Part shown: positions 25,594 through 38,123 of the stretch, piece after piece
Numbering within the stretch: the first letter of the stretch is position 1
Layout of the letters: each line of letters starts with the position of its first letter
Origin: Thalassospira mesophila
Lineage (GTDB): Bacteria > Pseudomonadota > Alphaproteobacteria > Rhodospirillales > Thalassospiraceae
Direction: 5' to 3'
Assembly: GCF_002115755.1 (NCBI RefSeq)
Contig: NZ_JFKA01000008.1
Span: forward strand, 1-64,000
Length of the DNA stretch: 64,000 nt
Made by a program: the position numbers and the translations under genes
The notes under the pieces: generated by a model
The model's input: the letters and a program-made list of their open reading frames with translations, nothing else
Told to the model about the DNA's origin: nothing
Databases searched by the model: none

Positions 25594-27240
25594 TTGAAAG
25601 TGCAGCATGCCGTAAGGGGAGCGCAATTTAATGCCGGAAGCTCCGAGGGTAAGACTCCTGGCAACCAGCAGGCGGCACTTGAAGATCATATTGTGGCAAC
25701 CTGGAAAAGCGTGCGCGAAAAGCTGCGCGGCGAGTTCGGGGCCACGGCCTATCGTTACTGGCTGGAACCTGTCGCCCTGATTACGGTCGAAGCCGGTGTG
25801 GCGCGCCTTGGCACGCCAACCCGTGCCATGCGCGACTGGGTGTCGCAACATTATCTCGATCGTATTCAGTCTTTCTGGCATGCTGAAGACCCCAATGTTC
25901 ATTTTGTCGAAGTTGTTGTGGCCATGCCGGAAGGCCCGGTTGAAACCGGTAATGGTCGCAAGGACACGCGCAATGACGGTGGTTCTGCCAAGCCGTCGTC
26001 TGCGCCGGGTCGCGATGACCACAGGGCAAATCAGGCAAGTCAGGCAGGTCAGTCGCGCTATGAGGCAGGGCATTACGATTCTGCCGGTTCGCGCAAATCC
26101 TCGGGCCAGTCTGCGGGTACTTCGAGCATTTCGAGCACTGGGCATTCACAGGGCCATCCGTCTTTTCCCGCCCCTGCCGGGGGCCGTGGTGCCATTGGCT
26201 CGATGGCGGATGATGGTATCAGCGCGGCCCTTGATCCACGTTACACTTTTGATAATTTCGTGATCGGCAAGCCGAACGAATTTGCCTATGCGGCAGCGCG
26301 CCGTTTGGCCGAGGCCGAATCGGTGCCATTTAATCCGCTGTTTTTATATGGTGGTGTCGGTTTGGGTAAAACCCACCTGATGCACGCCATTGCATGGCAT
26401 ATTCGCCGCACCCAGCCGCACCGTACCGTGATTTACCTGTCGGCTGAAAAGTTCATGTACCGGTTTATCCGCGCCCTTCGCGATAAAAACACAGTCGATT
26501 TCAAGGACCAGTTCCGCTCGGTCGATGTGTTGATGGTCGATGATGTTCAGTTCATTTCGGGCAAAGACTCGACGCAGGAAGAATTTTTCCACACTTTTAA
26601 TGCGCTGGTTGACCAAGGCCGCCAGATTATTGTCTCGGCTGATAAATCGCCCTCTGATCTTGAAGATATCGAAGAACGGTTACGGTCGCGCCTTGGGTCT
26701 GGTCTGGTTGCCGATATTCATGCAACCACCTATGAGCTGCGTTTGGGCATTCTCGAATCGAAAGCCGAACGCCAGCGCGTGGAATTGCCCCAGCGGGTGA
26801 TGGAATTTCTGGCGCACAAAATTACCGCCAACGTTCGCGAGCTGGAAGGGGCGTTAAACCGCGTTATTGCCCATTCGCAGCTGGTTGGCCGCGAGATCGG
26901 GCTGGAGATGGTGCAAGACGTGTTGCACGACGTGCTGCGCGCATCCGAGCGCCGGGTGACCATTGAAGAAATTCAAAAACGCGTTGCCGAACATTTCAAT
27001 ATCAAGGTCTCAGACATGCATTCCGCCCGTCGGGCGCGGGCTGTGGCCCGGCCCCGCCAGGTGGCGATGTATCTTTCAAAGCAGCTCACAACGCATTCCC
27101 TGCCGGAAATCGGGCGGAAATTTGGCGGGCGCGATCATACGACCGTGATGCACGCGGTGCGCAAGGTTGAAGAACTGCACACCACCGATCCGTCCCTGTC
27201 TGAGGATATTGATCTGCTGCGGCGGATGCTGGAAAGCTGA
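25594..27240 (+). CDS. dnaA: Chromosomal replication initiator DnaA
   Basis: ATP-dependent initiator that opens the origin. 548 residues from TTG 25594, which follows GGGGAAAGG at a fitting distance; GTG 25600 is an alternative. Domain I (about 30-115, WKSVREKLRGEFG), a long low-complexity domain II rich in Ser, Gly and Gln (about 120-205), AAA+ domain with Walker A GGVGLGKTHL and Walker B VLMVDDVQFI, and C-terminal DNA-binding domain with the signature GRDHTTVMHAVRK. It is longer than E. coli DnaA (467) because of domain II. dnaN, recF and gyrB follow in the usual order. Confidence 0.97.
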   Translation: MKVQHAVRGAQFNAGSSEGKTPGNQQAALEDHIVATWKSVREKLRGEFGATAYRYWLEPVALITVEAGVARLGTPTRAMRDWVSQHYLDRIQSFWHAEDPNVHFVEVVVAMPEGPVETGNGRKDTRNDGGSAKPSSAPGRDDHRANQASQAGQSRYEAGHYDSAGSRKSSGQSAGTSSISSTGHSQGHPSFPAPAGGRGAIGSMADDGISAALDPRYTFDNFVIGKPNEFAYAAARRLAEAESVPFNPLFLYGGVGLGKTHLMHAIAWHIRRTQPHRTVIYLSAEKFMYRFIRALRDKNTVDFKDQFRSVDVLMVDDVQFISGKDSTQEEFFHTFNALVDQGRQIIVSADKSPSDLEDIEERLRSRLGSGLVADIHATTYELRLGILESKAERQRVELPQRVMEFLAHKITANVRELEGALNRVIAHSQLVGREIGLEMVQDVLHDVLRASERRVTIEEIQKRVAEHFNIKVSDMHSARRARAVARPRQVAMYLSKQLTTHSLPEIGRKFGGRDHTTVMHAVRKVEELHTTDPSLSEDIDLLRRMLES

Positions 27241-27275
27241 TGGCCTGACGGTCTGATAACAAGGCTGCATTTTAT

Positions 27276-27320
27276 AAACCGGCGATACGGTGCTTAACCC
27301 ACCTTGTTGCCGGTTTTTGT
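27276..27320 (+). terminator. Probable dnaA terminator
   Basis: Stem AAACCGGC/GCCGGTTT encloses 25 bases that contain an inner GGTG/CACC stem. TTTTTGTTTTG follows. The large loop makes it less regular than the others. Confidence 0.6.
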
Positions 27321-27553
27321 TTTGCGCCGCTTTGCGGAATGCTCCCATTGTCGGGCGCAAGGCCGAAAAACGAGGGCCGGACGAAACTTTTTTACAGGGT
27401 GGAGATGCGGTTTGTGTCGGTTACCCATGCTGAAAGCCGCAGAAAACCGGGCCTCGTTCTGGCGGGGTGATATTTGGCCGGGCCAGCGTAACGACTCCGT
27501 TCATTTGCTTGGCTTTTTAGCGTAAAAATCCTTCGATTTTGGGCCTCCCATGT

Positions 27554-27559
27554 TATAAT
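27554..27559 (+). promoter_or_regulatory. Consensus -10 element upstream of dnaN
   Basis: TATAAT in the context TGTTATAATG (upstream G of an extended -10 is displaced by one base). It lies 94 bases before the dnaN ATG. The -35 is weak. Confidence 0.5.
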
Positions 27560-27652
27560 GCGCGCAACCCGGCCCAAAGGGGTGGGGGTAAGCCGAAAAA
27601 ATGTATAAAAATCAATTCGTTATATAACTGCAGACAGACGGATAGGACGGGC

Positions 27653-28771
27653 ATGAAGCTGACCATCGAACGCGCGGCTCTGTTAAAATCTCTCACACAT
27701 GTTCAAAGTGTGGTCGAACGGCGCAACACCATTCCGATTCTGTCCAATATCCTGCTGCGGGCCGAAGAAAATACCTTGTCGCTGACCGCAACCGATATGG
27801 ACCTTGAGGTAATCGAAACCACCACGGCGGAAGTTTCCGAGCCGGGGGCAACGACAACGCCTGCGCATACGCTGTATGAAATTGTGCGCAAATTGCCCGA
27901 AGGCTCCCAGGTGCAAATCGCACTTGAACCCGGTGCCGGGCGGTTGACCCTGTCGGCGGGCCGGTCGAAATTTAACCTGGCTGTGTTGCCGGTTGATGAT
28001 TTCCCGGTAATGTCGGGCGGCGATTTGCCGGTGACTTTCGGTTTGGCTGCTGCAGAATTGCGCGGCCTGATCGACCGGGCCGAATTTGCCATTTCGACCG
28101 AGGAAACCCGTTATTACCTGAACGGGATTTATTTCCACGCTGCCGATGCCGAAGGCACCAAGATTTTGCGTGCGGTTGCCACCGACGGCCACCGTTTGGC
28201 ACGAGTCGAGGCACCGCTGCCTGATGGCGCGGAAAACATGCCTGGTGTGATTGTGCCGCGTAAAACCGTGGGCGAATTGCGCAAGCTGATTGATGAAACC
28301 GGCGAAGCGGTTGATATCGCCATGTCGGATACCAAAATCCGTTTTGGTTTTGGCAAGGCCGTTCTGACCTCCAAGCTGATCGACGGCACCTTCCCCGATT
28401 ACGAACGGGTTATTCCGTCGGGCAATGACAAAAGCCTGGATCTGGAATGCAAACCGTTTGCCGATGCGGTGGACCGTGTTTCGGCAATCTCGATTGAAAA
28501 ATCGCGCGCGGTAAAGGTTGTGATGTCGGGCAACACCCTGACATTGACGGCATCCAGCCCCGAGCATGGCACCGCGACCGAAGAACTTGAAATCAACTAT
28601 GATTCCGACGATATCGAAATCGGTTTTAACTCGCGTTATCTTCTCGACATTGCCAAGCAGGTCAAGGGGGACACTTTGAACCTTCTGATGTCTGACGGGC
28701 AGTCGCCGACGATCCTGCGCGATACCGATGATTTGTCGGCATTGTACGTTTTGATGCCGATGCGCGTCTGA
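27653..28771 (+). CDS. dnaN: DNA polymerase III subunit beta (sliding clamp)
   Basis: Ring-shaped processivity clamp, 372 residues, three repeated clamp domains. It begins MKLTIERAALLKSLTHVQSV and ends with YVLMPMRV, both typical. ATG 27653 was chosen because a longer frame upstream crosses the promoter. recF follows 61 bases later. Confidence 0.97.
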   Translation: MKLTIERAALLKSLTHVQSVVERRNTIPILSNILLRAEENTLSLTATDMDLEVIETTTAEVSEPGATTTPAHTLYEIVRKLPEGSQVQIALEPGAGRLTLSAGRSKFNLAVLPVDDFPVMSGGDLPVTFGLAAAELRGLIDRAEFAISTEETRYYLNGIYFHAADAEGTKILRAVATDGHRLARVEAPLPDGAENMPGVIVPRKTVGELRKLIDETGEAVDIAMSDTKIRFGFGKAVLTSKLIDGTFPDYERVIPSGNDKSLDLECKPFADAVDRVSAISIEKSRAVKVVMSGNTLTLTASSPEHGTATEELEINYDSDDIEIGFNSRYLLDIAKQVKGDTLNLLMSDGQSPTILRDTDDLSALYVLMPMRV

Positions 28772-28832
28772 TCTGCGATTTCCTGTTGTGGCTTTTCTTG
28801 CCCATAATCATCTTTTGCAAGACGGTGAGCCG

Positions 28833-32476
<3,644 letters not shown>

Positions 32477-32501
32477 TCGGGGTTTTCCGGATTATAATAT
32501 G

Positions 32502-32536
32502 ATGCAGGGTCCGCCATTTTGTGGCGGGCCCTGCAT
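32502..32536 (+). terminator. gyrB intrinsic terminator
   Basis: A 15-bp stem ATGCAGGGTCCGCCA/TGGCGGGCCCTGCAT (one G-U) with a 5-nt loop, 25 bases after the gyrB stop. The downstream T-tract is poor (GTATTTG), but the stem is very stable. Confidence 0.75.
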
Positions 32537-32640
32537 GTATTTGAGGCGTATTCATTCTCGATAATCAGGTCGGGCGCCGTTGTCGCGCGCGGGTTATGCA
32601 GTGGCAGGCAAGGAGCTTGGCCGGGCCTGCAAACCGGCAA

Positions 32641-33834
32641 CTACGCCGTTTGTCGAACAAACCGGTGGGCCTGAAAGGCCATCCACAGGCCAAGGGTGGC
32701 GGCAAGGCCGCCAATCAGGAAAACCGAGGCATAACCGGACCGGTCGGCAAGCAGACCAACCACCGGTGCCGTTGCGCCATAGGCAAGGTCCTGAAAGGCG
32801 GCAAAGCCACCAACGGCGGTGCCGCGCAAATGCGGTGGGACCTGTTTGACAACCTCGGACCCCATGGCGGGAAACACCATTGAACAGCCGATCCCGGTTA
32901 GCAAGGCACCGGAAAAGGCCAGTTCCGGGGTCGGGGCCAGCCACAGCAGGTATTGACCGACCGCCTCGATGGCAAGGGAGGCCATGGCAACCGGGGTGCC
33001 GCCAATGCGGTCGGGCAGATGGCCGAAAAACAGGCGCATTATAACGAAACCGGCGCCAAAACAGGTTAACCCCAACCCGGCATAGGCCCAGCCACGGCTG
33101 AGGAAATAGAGCGAGAAAAACGCCCCCAGTGCGGCAAAGCCAATGCCTTGCAGGCCGACAACAACGCCGGGTCGCCAGATGCGGCCGATGATTTTCCAAA
33201 ATGATTCGCGCTGCCCGGCATGGGGCTGAACCGCAGGAAGCCAGTGAATGGCCAAAAGCCCGATCAAGGGCAGGATGATGCAAACAACCATCAGCCCGGA
33301 AAAACCGGTACGTTCGAGCAAGGCAAGGCCCAGCGGCCCCCCTGCGGCAAAGGAGCCATACATGCCCATGCCAACAAGGGCGATGACCTTGCCAGACCGC
33401 TGCGGCCCCATCAGGCCAATCGCCCAGCTGACCATGCCAACCATGCCCAGGCTTTCGCCCAGACCCAGCAATAACCGGCCGACGAGCAGCACGGCATAGG
33501 CCCCGCCCACCGATAATTGCGGCAGGCTGGAAACCAGGCAGATCACCCCGGCGACGGCATAGATGACAAGGCCGCGTTGCATGCAAATTTTGCCACCAAG
33601 CCGATCCGCACTGGCACCGGCACGGCTGCGCGTGACAATGGTGGATAAAAAGGCAATGCCAACTGCCAGCCCGCCAAAGCTGTTATTTAAGGCAAGGCCG
33701 TTAACCACATGGATCGGCACAGCGGGAAGGGACATTGCAACGGAAAGATAAGACAAAAAAAGCGCCCCCGTCAGGATAAGGACATAACGGTAGGCAGGGT
33801 CGGGACGTGAAGATGTGATAATCACGTAAAACAC
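32641..33834 (-). CDS. MFS transporter, YfcJ/YhhS-like
   Basis: 397-residue protein with 12 predicted spans. The segments FLSYLSVAMSLPAVPIHV, GIAFLSTIVTRSRAGASADR and GRLLLGLGESLGMVGMVSW resemble E. coli YfcJ/YhhS, a family with exporter roles. The start codon at 33834 is GTG; no better ATG lies before the first span. The gene is isolated: gyrB converges on it and a 237-base spacer lies upstream. That spacer contains small inverted repeats such as CCGAA-CAGG-TTCGG but no clear riboswitch. Confidence 0.85.
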   Translation of the reverse strand: MFYVIITSSRPDPAYRYVLILTGALFLSYLSVAMSLPAVPIHVVNGLALNNSFGGLAVGIAFLSTIVTRSRAGASADRLGGKICMQRGLVIYAVAGVICLVSSLPQLSVGGAYAVLLVGRLLLGLGESLGMVGMVSWAIGLMGPQRSGKVIALVGMGMYGSFAAGGPLGLALLERTGFSGLMVVCIILPLIGLLAIHWLPAVQPHAGQRESFWKIIGRIWRPGVVVGLQGIGFAALGAFFSLYFLSRGWAYAGLGLTCFGAGFVIMRLFFGHLPDRIGGTPVAMASLAIEAVGQYLLWLAPTPELAFSGALLTGIGCSMVFPAMGSEVVKQVPPHLRGTAVGGFAAFQDLAYGATAPVVGLLADRSGYASVFLIGGLAATLGLWMAFQAHRFVRQTA

Positions 33835-34071
33835 TCCGGTTAATGGTCAGGTTGGTCTGCGGGGGAGTGCGAAACGGACAGGCAAGCGCACCCTTCCCGA
33901 ACAGGTTCGGCAGGTGCGTTGGTTGACGTTAACGCTTACGGCGGGGGCCAAAACGGCGATGCCCGCGAAAATTATTTTGTAATAAATGGCTTTGGTACGG
34001 CGCGGCGCGGCCCGTTTCGGGCATTTTGCGCCTGTTATTCAGGTGGTTGTCTGGTTGATAAATGATGCTTT

Positions 34072-34740
34072 TCAGCCAAGCCGTATGGAAAGTTCAACAT
34101 CCTCGTCAAACGGGATCGACATATATCCCAGGGCGGGTGAGCGCACGATTTCGAGATAATAGGGGCTGTAATCGGCGTTATCGGCAAGGATCAACGCGCC
34201 CGGTTTCAGGTGTTTTTCAACCAACTCCAGAATTTCGGGATATAGCGCCTTGGCCCCATCGAGCAAGACCAGATCAATTGTTTCGGGCAGGTCATCGCGC
34301 AGCGTTTGCAAGGCATCGCCATGGCGAATTTCTACAAGGTCGATCAGGCCGGCGGTGGTCAGGTTTTCATGTGCGCGGGCGACTTTGGAGGGTTCAAACT
34401 CGGCGGTGATCAGTTTGCCACCACCATTGTCGCGCAGGGCTGCAGCAAGATGCAGGGTTGAAATACCAAACGAGGTGCCAAATTCAACAATGGTGCGGGC
34501 GTTGCAACTGCGTGCCAGCATATAAAGCAAGCTGCCCGTTGCGCGTGATACTGCAAGGGGCTGGTCTTTCAGGCGGGTATAAAATTCTTGATACTCGGTT
34601 TTGCTGTGCATCAGGCGGGTTTGTTCGGCAGGTGAAATGTCGGCCACGGCAGCGCGTGGCGACATTTTGGCCGCTTCGTTAAACAGGTGGTCCAGCAACG
34701 CGGCAAGCGGGCTGCTGGTCAGGGTATTAAGGGGCGTCAT
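34072..34740 (-). CDS. SAM-dependent O-methyltransferase (class I)
   Basis: 222 residues with a Rossmann-like SAM-binding fold: VEFGTSFGISTLHLAA is motif I, ITAEFEPSKV motif II, and IDLVLLDGAKALYPEIL and LILADNADYSPYY follow as in caffeoyl-CoA-type O-methyltransferases. It is divergent from a TetR-type regulator across a 93-base spacer, which suggests local control. The acceptor is unknown. Confidence 0.85.
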   Translation of the reverse strand: MTPLNTLTSSPLAALLDHLFNEAAKMSPRAAVADISPAEQTRLMHSKTEYQEFYTRLKDQPLAVSRATGSLLYMLARSCNARTIVEFGTSFGISTLHLAAALRDNGGGKLITAEFEPSKVARAHENLTTAGLIDLVEIRHGDALQTLRDDLPETIDLVLLDGAKALYPEILELVEKHLKPGALILADNADYSPYYLEIVRSPALGYMSIPFDEDVELSIRLG

Positions 34741-34833
34741 CCCATTCTCCGGTGATTATCAGGCGCGGTCTTGCGCCTTGGCAAAAATACGATTAATTGT
34801 TCACGTTTACTATTCGCATTGCCAGGTGCCGAT

Positions 34834-35466
34834 ATGACAGCCCCCCAAAAGCCGCGGATTTCCTTGCGCAGAAAGCCCAAACAGGCCCGCTCGGCCGACC
34901 TTGTTTCGGCAATTTTGCAAGCTGCTATTCAGGTTTTAGCCAAAGAAGGCGCACAACGATTTACCACCGCCCGGGTCGCCGAAAAGGCCGGGGTCAGTGT
35001 GGGGTCGCTCTATCAGTATTTCCCCAACAAGGCGGCGATCCTGTTTCGGTTGCAAAGCGATGAATGGCAGCAAACAAACGGTTTGTTGCTCGGCATCCTC
35101 AAGGACACTTCATTGCTGCCGCCTGAGCGGTTGCGAACCCTTGTTCATGCCTTTGTCCGTTCGGAATGTGACGAGGCCGCTATGCGGGTGGCGTTAAATG
35201 ATGCCGCCCCGCTTTATCGCGATGCCCCCGAAGCCCGCACCGCCAAAGAAACAGGGAAACAGGCGATACAGGATTTTATGAAAGAGGTATTGCCTGATTG
35301 TGATGAGAGCGTGCGCAAACTGGCAGGTGATTTAATTGCGACAACGTTGGGCGAGGTGGGAAAGCGGTTTTCCGAACATCCGCGGACAGCAAGCGAAATT
35401 GACACTTATTCCGATGCATTGGCGGACATGCTGTGCGCCTATATCGAAAGTTTGAAAGCCGTATAA
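34834..35466 (+). CDS. TetR/AcrR-family transcriptional regulator
   Basis: 210 residues from ATG 34834. The N-terminal helix-turn-helix is FTTARVAEKAGVSVGSLYQYFPNKAAIL, typical of TetR proteins, followed by an all-helical ligand domain. A basic lead segment (ISLRRKPKQARS) precedes it. Divergent from the O-methyltransferase gene, which it probably controls. The spacer contains the imperfect palindrome GTTCACGTTTAC near 34799-34810. Confidence 0.88.
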   Translation: MTAPQKPRISLRRKPKQARSADLVSAILQAAIQVLAKEGAQRFTTARVAEKAGVSVGSLYQYFPNKAAILFRLQSDEWQQTNGLLLGILKDTSLLPPERLRTLVHAFVRSECDEAAMRVALNDAAPLYRDAPEARTAKETGKQAIQDFMKEVLPDCDESVRKLAGDLIATTLGEVGKRFSEHPRTASEIDTYSDALADMLCAYIESLKAV

Positions 35467-35657
35467 CACGATCGCACCGCGCATATTTATGCCGTACCGG
35501 GGGTTTTGTGCGCGGATGCGCAGATGACTGATCCGTTTCATTACGCAGAACGTGCCAAGGCAATGGCGGGTCGGGTATGCATTTGCTACTATTTGTTAAG
35601 GCATTGAGCGTTTACTCAAAAAGTAAAAATAAACCTGCGATATGAGCGGATTGGGAC

Positions 35658-37598
35658 GTGGCTGAAAATAACGAAACCAAACGAAGTGGCGCAGATGCGG
35701 CACAGGCAGCCCTGCAAGAAATCGAAGATCGCCGCCTGGGTGAAATAAGGCGGCGCAAACGGCGTGTGCGGCTGGTGGTGGCAACGATCATATTGCTGGT
35801 AAGCGGCGGGATCGCGACTTTCGTTACCGTAACGATCAAAAGCCAGCTTGATTTCAGCCGCAAGGCGGACCGTAGCCCGGATGTTCAGATTGTTGGATTT
35901 GACGGCACTGTGCTTGAAACGGTTAAGGGGCATTACAGCCAGGATGTGTCGTTAAATTCGCTGCCAAAACGGTTGCAGAATGTTTTTGTCGCGGCTTCTG
36001 ATCCCGGATTTTACCACCATTTAGGGGTGAGCCTGAGCGACATCACGCGCATTGTATCGGGCGATGATGCGCCGGGTTCAACTCTGACCATGAAGGTGGC
36101 GCGCAGTTTTTTTGAGGTGCCCGAAACCGGATCGGTGCGCAATCTGGAAGAATTGCTGGTCGCTTTGTGGCTGGAAGCGCGGTTTGATAAAAGCACCATT
36201 TTGCGGTCTTATCTTGAACGCAGATATGCCGGATCGGGTATTTTCGGCGTAACCGCAGCATCGCGCATTTTGTTTGGCGTGCCGGCCGAGGATATGAGCC
36301 TGCATCAGGCGGCCGTCCTTGCGGTGGCAATGAATGACCCGGTGGGGCTTAATCCGTTGCATTTCCCGGCGGCCTCCGCGCATGCGGCCAATATTGTGCT
36401 GCAGGAAATGGCGACCCTTAAAATGATCGCCCCCGAACAGATTGCCGCCCTGTCGCGCACGGCACCGCAACTGTCCCCGCAAGTTAACCAAGGGGATTAT
36501 TCGCAATACGTGATTGATCTGGTGATGGAAGAAGTTGCCCGCCGGATCGGTTATACCAGCAAGGATTTGCGGGTCGTCACCAGCATTGATGCCCGGATGC
36601 AAATGATGGCGCAGCAAGCGGTAACCGAAGTTAGCAAATTGCGCCTGCAACCCCGGGGGGCCGACCAGGCGGCGTTATTGTCGATCAGCCCGGATGGGCG
36701 GGTGCGTGCCATGGTGGGCGGTACCCAATATGACCCGATGTCGCAGGACCGGGCATGGAATGTGCGCCATTATCCCGGGCGCATGATTAAAATTTTACCC
36801 TATTATTACGCCCTTAATGAAAACCCGGATCCGGCTCAATGGGTGCGCGATAACCGCAAGGAAGTCGGCGGCTGGAAACCGGTTAACCCGGACCGCAAAT
36901 ATCGCGGGCAGGTTTCGCTGCGCGATGCCTTTGCCCGGGATGTGAATACCGTGCCGGTCGAACTGACCGATACGTTCGGGCTGGATAATGTGCGCAATTT
37001 TGCCGCCAAGATTGGCATTGCAAGCCCGCTTTCCGAGGATATCCGAACCGTTGTTGGCCTTGACCCGGTGACACTGCCCGATATTGCACGCCTGCATGTG
37101 CTGTCGCTAAATGGTGGGGTCGCACCCGAAATTACCATTGTTAATTCGATCAGCTCGACGGCGGAAGGCCAGCCGGTTTTGTATCAGCGTATGCAACAAA
37201 GCAGCGAAAAATTGCTAACCGACGAGGCGATGCTGGCGGTTAACAGCATGTTGGCAGGTGTGACCGACCCGCAGGTGCGGCTGGACCGGCCCTTTGTCGG
37301 GTTCGGGGCCTTGGCCGGGCGCGGTAGCGATGCGTGGTTTGCCGGGTTTACCGCCGATTTATACACCGTCGTCTGGGTGGGCAATGACGATAAAAGCCGC
37401 GCACCGGCCATTCGCCCCGATGTCGAGGTGGCATCGCTGTGGCGGTTATTCATGCTTGATGCGATGCAGGGATTTTCAATTCGCTCGGTGGCGCGTGGCA
37501 CCAGCCAGCGCCTGATCGAGGAAGATGGTGTGACCGATTTCTGGAAACGGCACTGGGTGGACCCCAACCCGCCGCTAAGCAATAACGCCCGGAACTGA
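35658..37598 (+). CDS. Degenerate class A penicillin-binding protein (predicted pseudoenzyme)
   Basis: 646 residues with the full layout of a bifunctional PBP: basic cytoplasmic N-terminus, one span (about 38-60), a GT51 glycosyltransferase region (about 75-260) and a transpeptidase region (about 300-600). The catalytic residues are gone. The GT51 glutamate of the EDRRFY motif is Ser114 (ASDPGFYHH). The GSTITQQ motif is GSTLTMK. The transpeptidase SxxK is RMIK (375-378), SNN is DVN (428-430), and KTG is FGA (549-551). Structural positions such as LRSYLERRYAGSGIFG and SDAWFAGFTAD remain, and the frame is unbroken. It begins with GTG 35658 and stands 525 bases before an intact PBP paralogue, so a structural or regulatory role beside that enzyme is likely. 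Confidence 0.85.
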   Translation: MAENNETKRSGADAAQAALQEIEDRRLGEIRRRKRRVRLVVATIILLVSGGIATFVTVTIKSQLDFSRKADRSPDVQIVGFDGTVLETVKGHYSQDVSLNSLPKRLQNVFVAASDPGFYHHLGVSLSDITRIVSGDDAPGSTLTMKVARSFFEVPETGSVRNLEELLVALWLEARFDKSTILRSYLERRYAGSGIFGVTAASRILFGVPAEDMSLHQAAVLAVAMNDPVGLNPLHFPAASAHAANIVLQEMATLKMIAPEQIAALSRTAPQLSPQVNQGDYSQYVIDLVMEEVARRIGYTSKDLRVVTSIDARMQMMAQQAVTEVSKLRLQPRGADQAALLSISPDGRVRAMVGGTQYDPMSQDRAWNVRHYPGRMIKILPYYYALNENPDPAQWVRDNRKEVGGWKPVNPDRKYRGQVSLRDAFARDVNTVPVELTDTFGLDNVRNFAAKIGIASPLSEDIRTVVGLDPVTLPDIARLHVLSLNGGVAPEITIVNSISSTAEGQPVLYQRMQQSSEKLLTDEAMLAVNSMLAGVTDPQVRLDRPFVGFGALAGRGSDAWFAGFTADLYTVVWVGNDDKSRAPAIRPDVEVASLWRLFMLDAMQGFSIRSVARGTSQRLIEEDGVTDFWKRHWVDPNPPLSNNARN

Positions 37599-38123
37599 CA
37601 AACATGATTTTTGGCTGGGCAGGGCCGCGCTGCAATTGCCGGGGGGATTTTTGCCTGACGGCTGGCGTGGCCGCAGCGGTGCGAGGTGGTGCGCATTGAT
37701 GCGCGGTGATGCAATGTGGTTAAACCAAAGCAGCAGGCTGTAATTATTCAAATTTGGAAATATTACAGCCACTTTGTGTTAAGCTGACACGCAATTGCGT
37801 TTGCGGGGCTTTGGGGGCGACGTATCGGATCTGCATGGCGGGGGTCATGCCGGGCCGAACGGGACTATCTTCAATAAATCTCAAACCAGTTATGCGATGA
37901 AAGCCATCCTGTTTTGGAAGGCCTTCACGCAGCCCGGCAGCGGGTTGTAAAACGAATATTTTGTCGGCATGCAAACACTGTTTCTTAGGGAAATGATGTT
38001 TCACTGCCCGCCTGGTATCGTGTTTGTCCCTGCCTGTTGCATATGCCGCTCAAACAGGATTTGCCTGTTTTGGGTGGCGGTTTTACGTGCCCATCCCGGT
38101 TATTTCAGGTTTAGAGGACGATT
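37599..38123 (+). other. Gap between the two PBP-type genes
   Basis: This 525-base spacer contains a near-perfect 35-base inverted repeat at 37736-37770 (listed separately). Minus-strand openings exist but none resembles a known protein or has a good ribosome site. The ribosome site AGAGGA directly precedes the GTG of the second PBP gene. Confidence 0.55.
37736..37770. repeat. AT-rich inverted repeat between PBP genes
   Basis: Perfect 9-bp outer arms GGCTGTAAT/ATTACAGCC enclose an AT-rich core centred on the palindrome CAAATTTG; the whole element is symmetrical apart from two mismatches and one extra base. No T-tract follows, so it is more likely an operator or structured promoter element than a terminator. 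Confidence 0.6.

Larger units (their letters stand above)
27241..27652 (+). other. dnaA-dnaN intergenic region
   Basis: This 412-base gap holds a probable dnaA terminator (27276-27320) and a dnaN promoter with a consensus -10 TATAAT at 27554-27559. The matching -35 position (27531-27536, CTTCGA) is poor, and a small hairpin AAAATC-CTTC-GATTTT covers it. No exact DnaA box and no gene are seen. Confidence 0.6.

Noticed and set aside
25260-27652. Replication origin next to dnaA
   Set aside because: No cluster of DnaA boxes or clear AT-rich unwinding element was found on either side of dnaA. In alphaproteobacteria the origin is often elsewhere.
33835-34071. Riboswitch upstream of the YfcJ-like MFS gene
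   Set aside because: Several small inverted repeats are present, but none matches cobalamin, TPP, SAM, glycine or guanidine consensus cores that I can recall, and no terminator or sequestered ribosome site is seen.
34799-34810. TetR operator GTTCACGTTTAC between the O-methyltransferase and TetR genes
   Set aside because: Only 8 of 12 positions are symmetrical, which is too weak for a separate regulatory call; mentioned only with the TetR gene.
37744-38004. Minus-strand frame of 86 codons in the gap between the PBP genes
   Set aside because: No recognisable domain, no ribosome site at a fitting distance, and it begins within the promoter region of the second PBP gene. Left out but not fully excluded.
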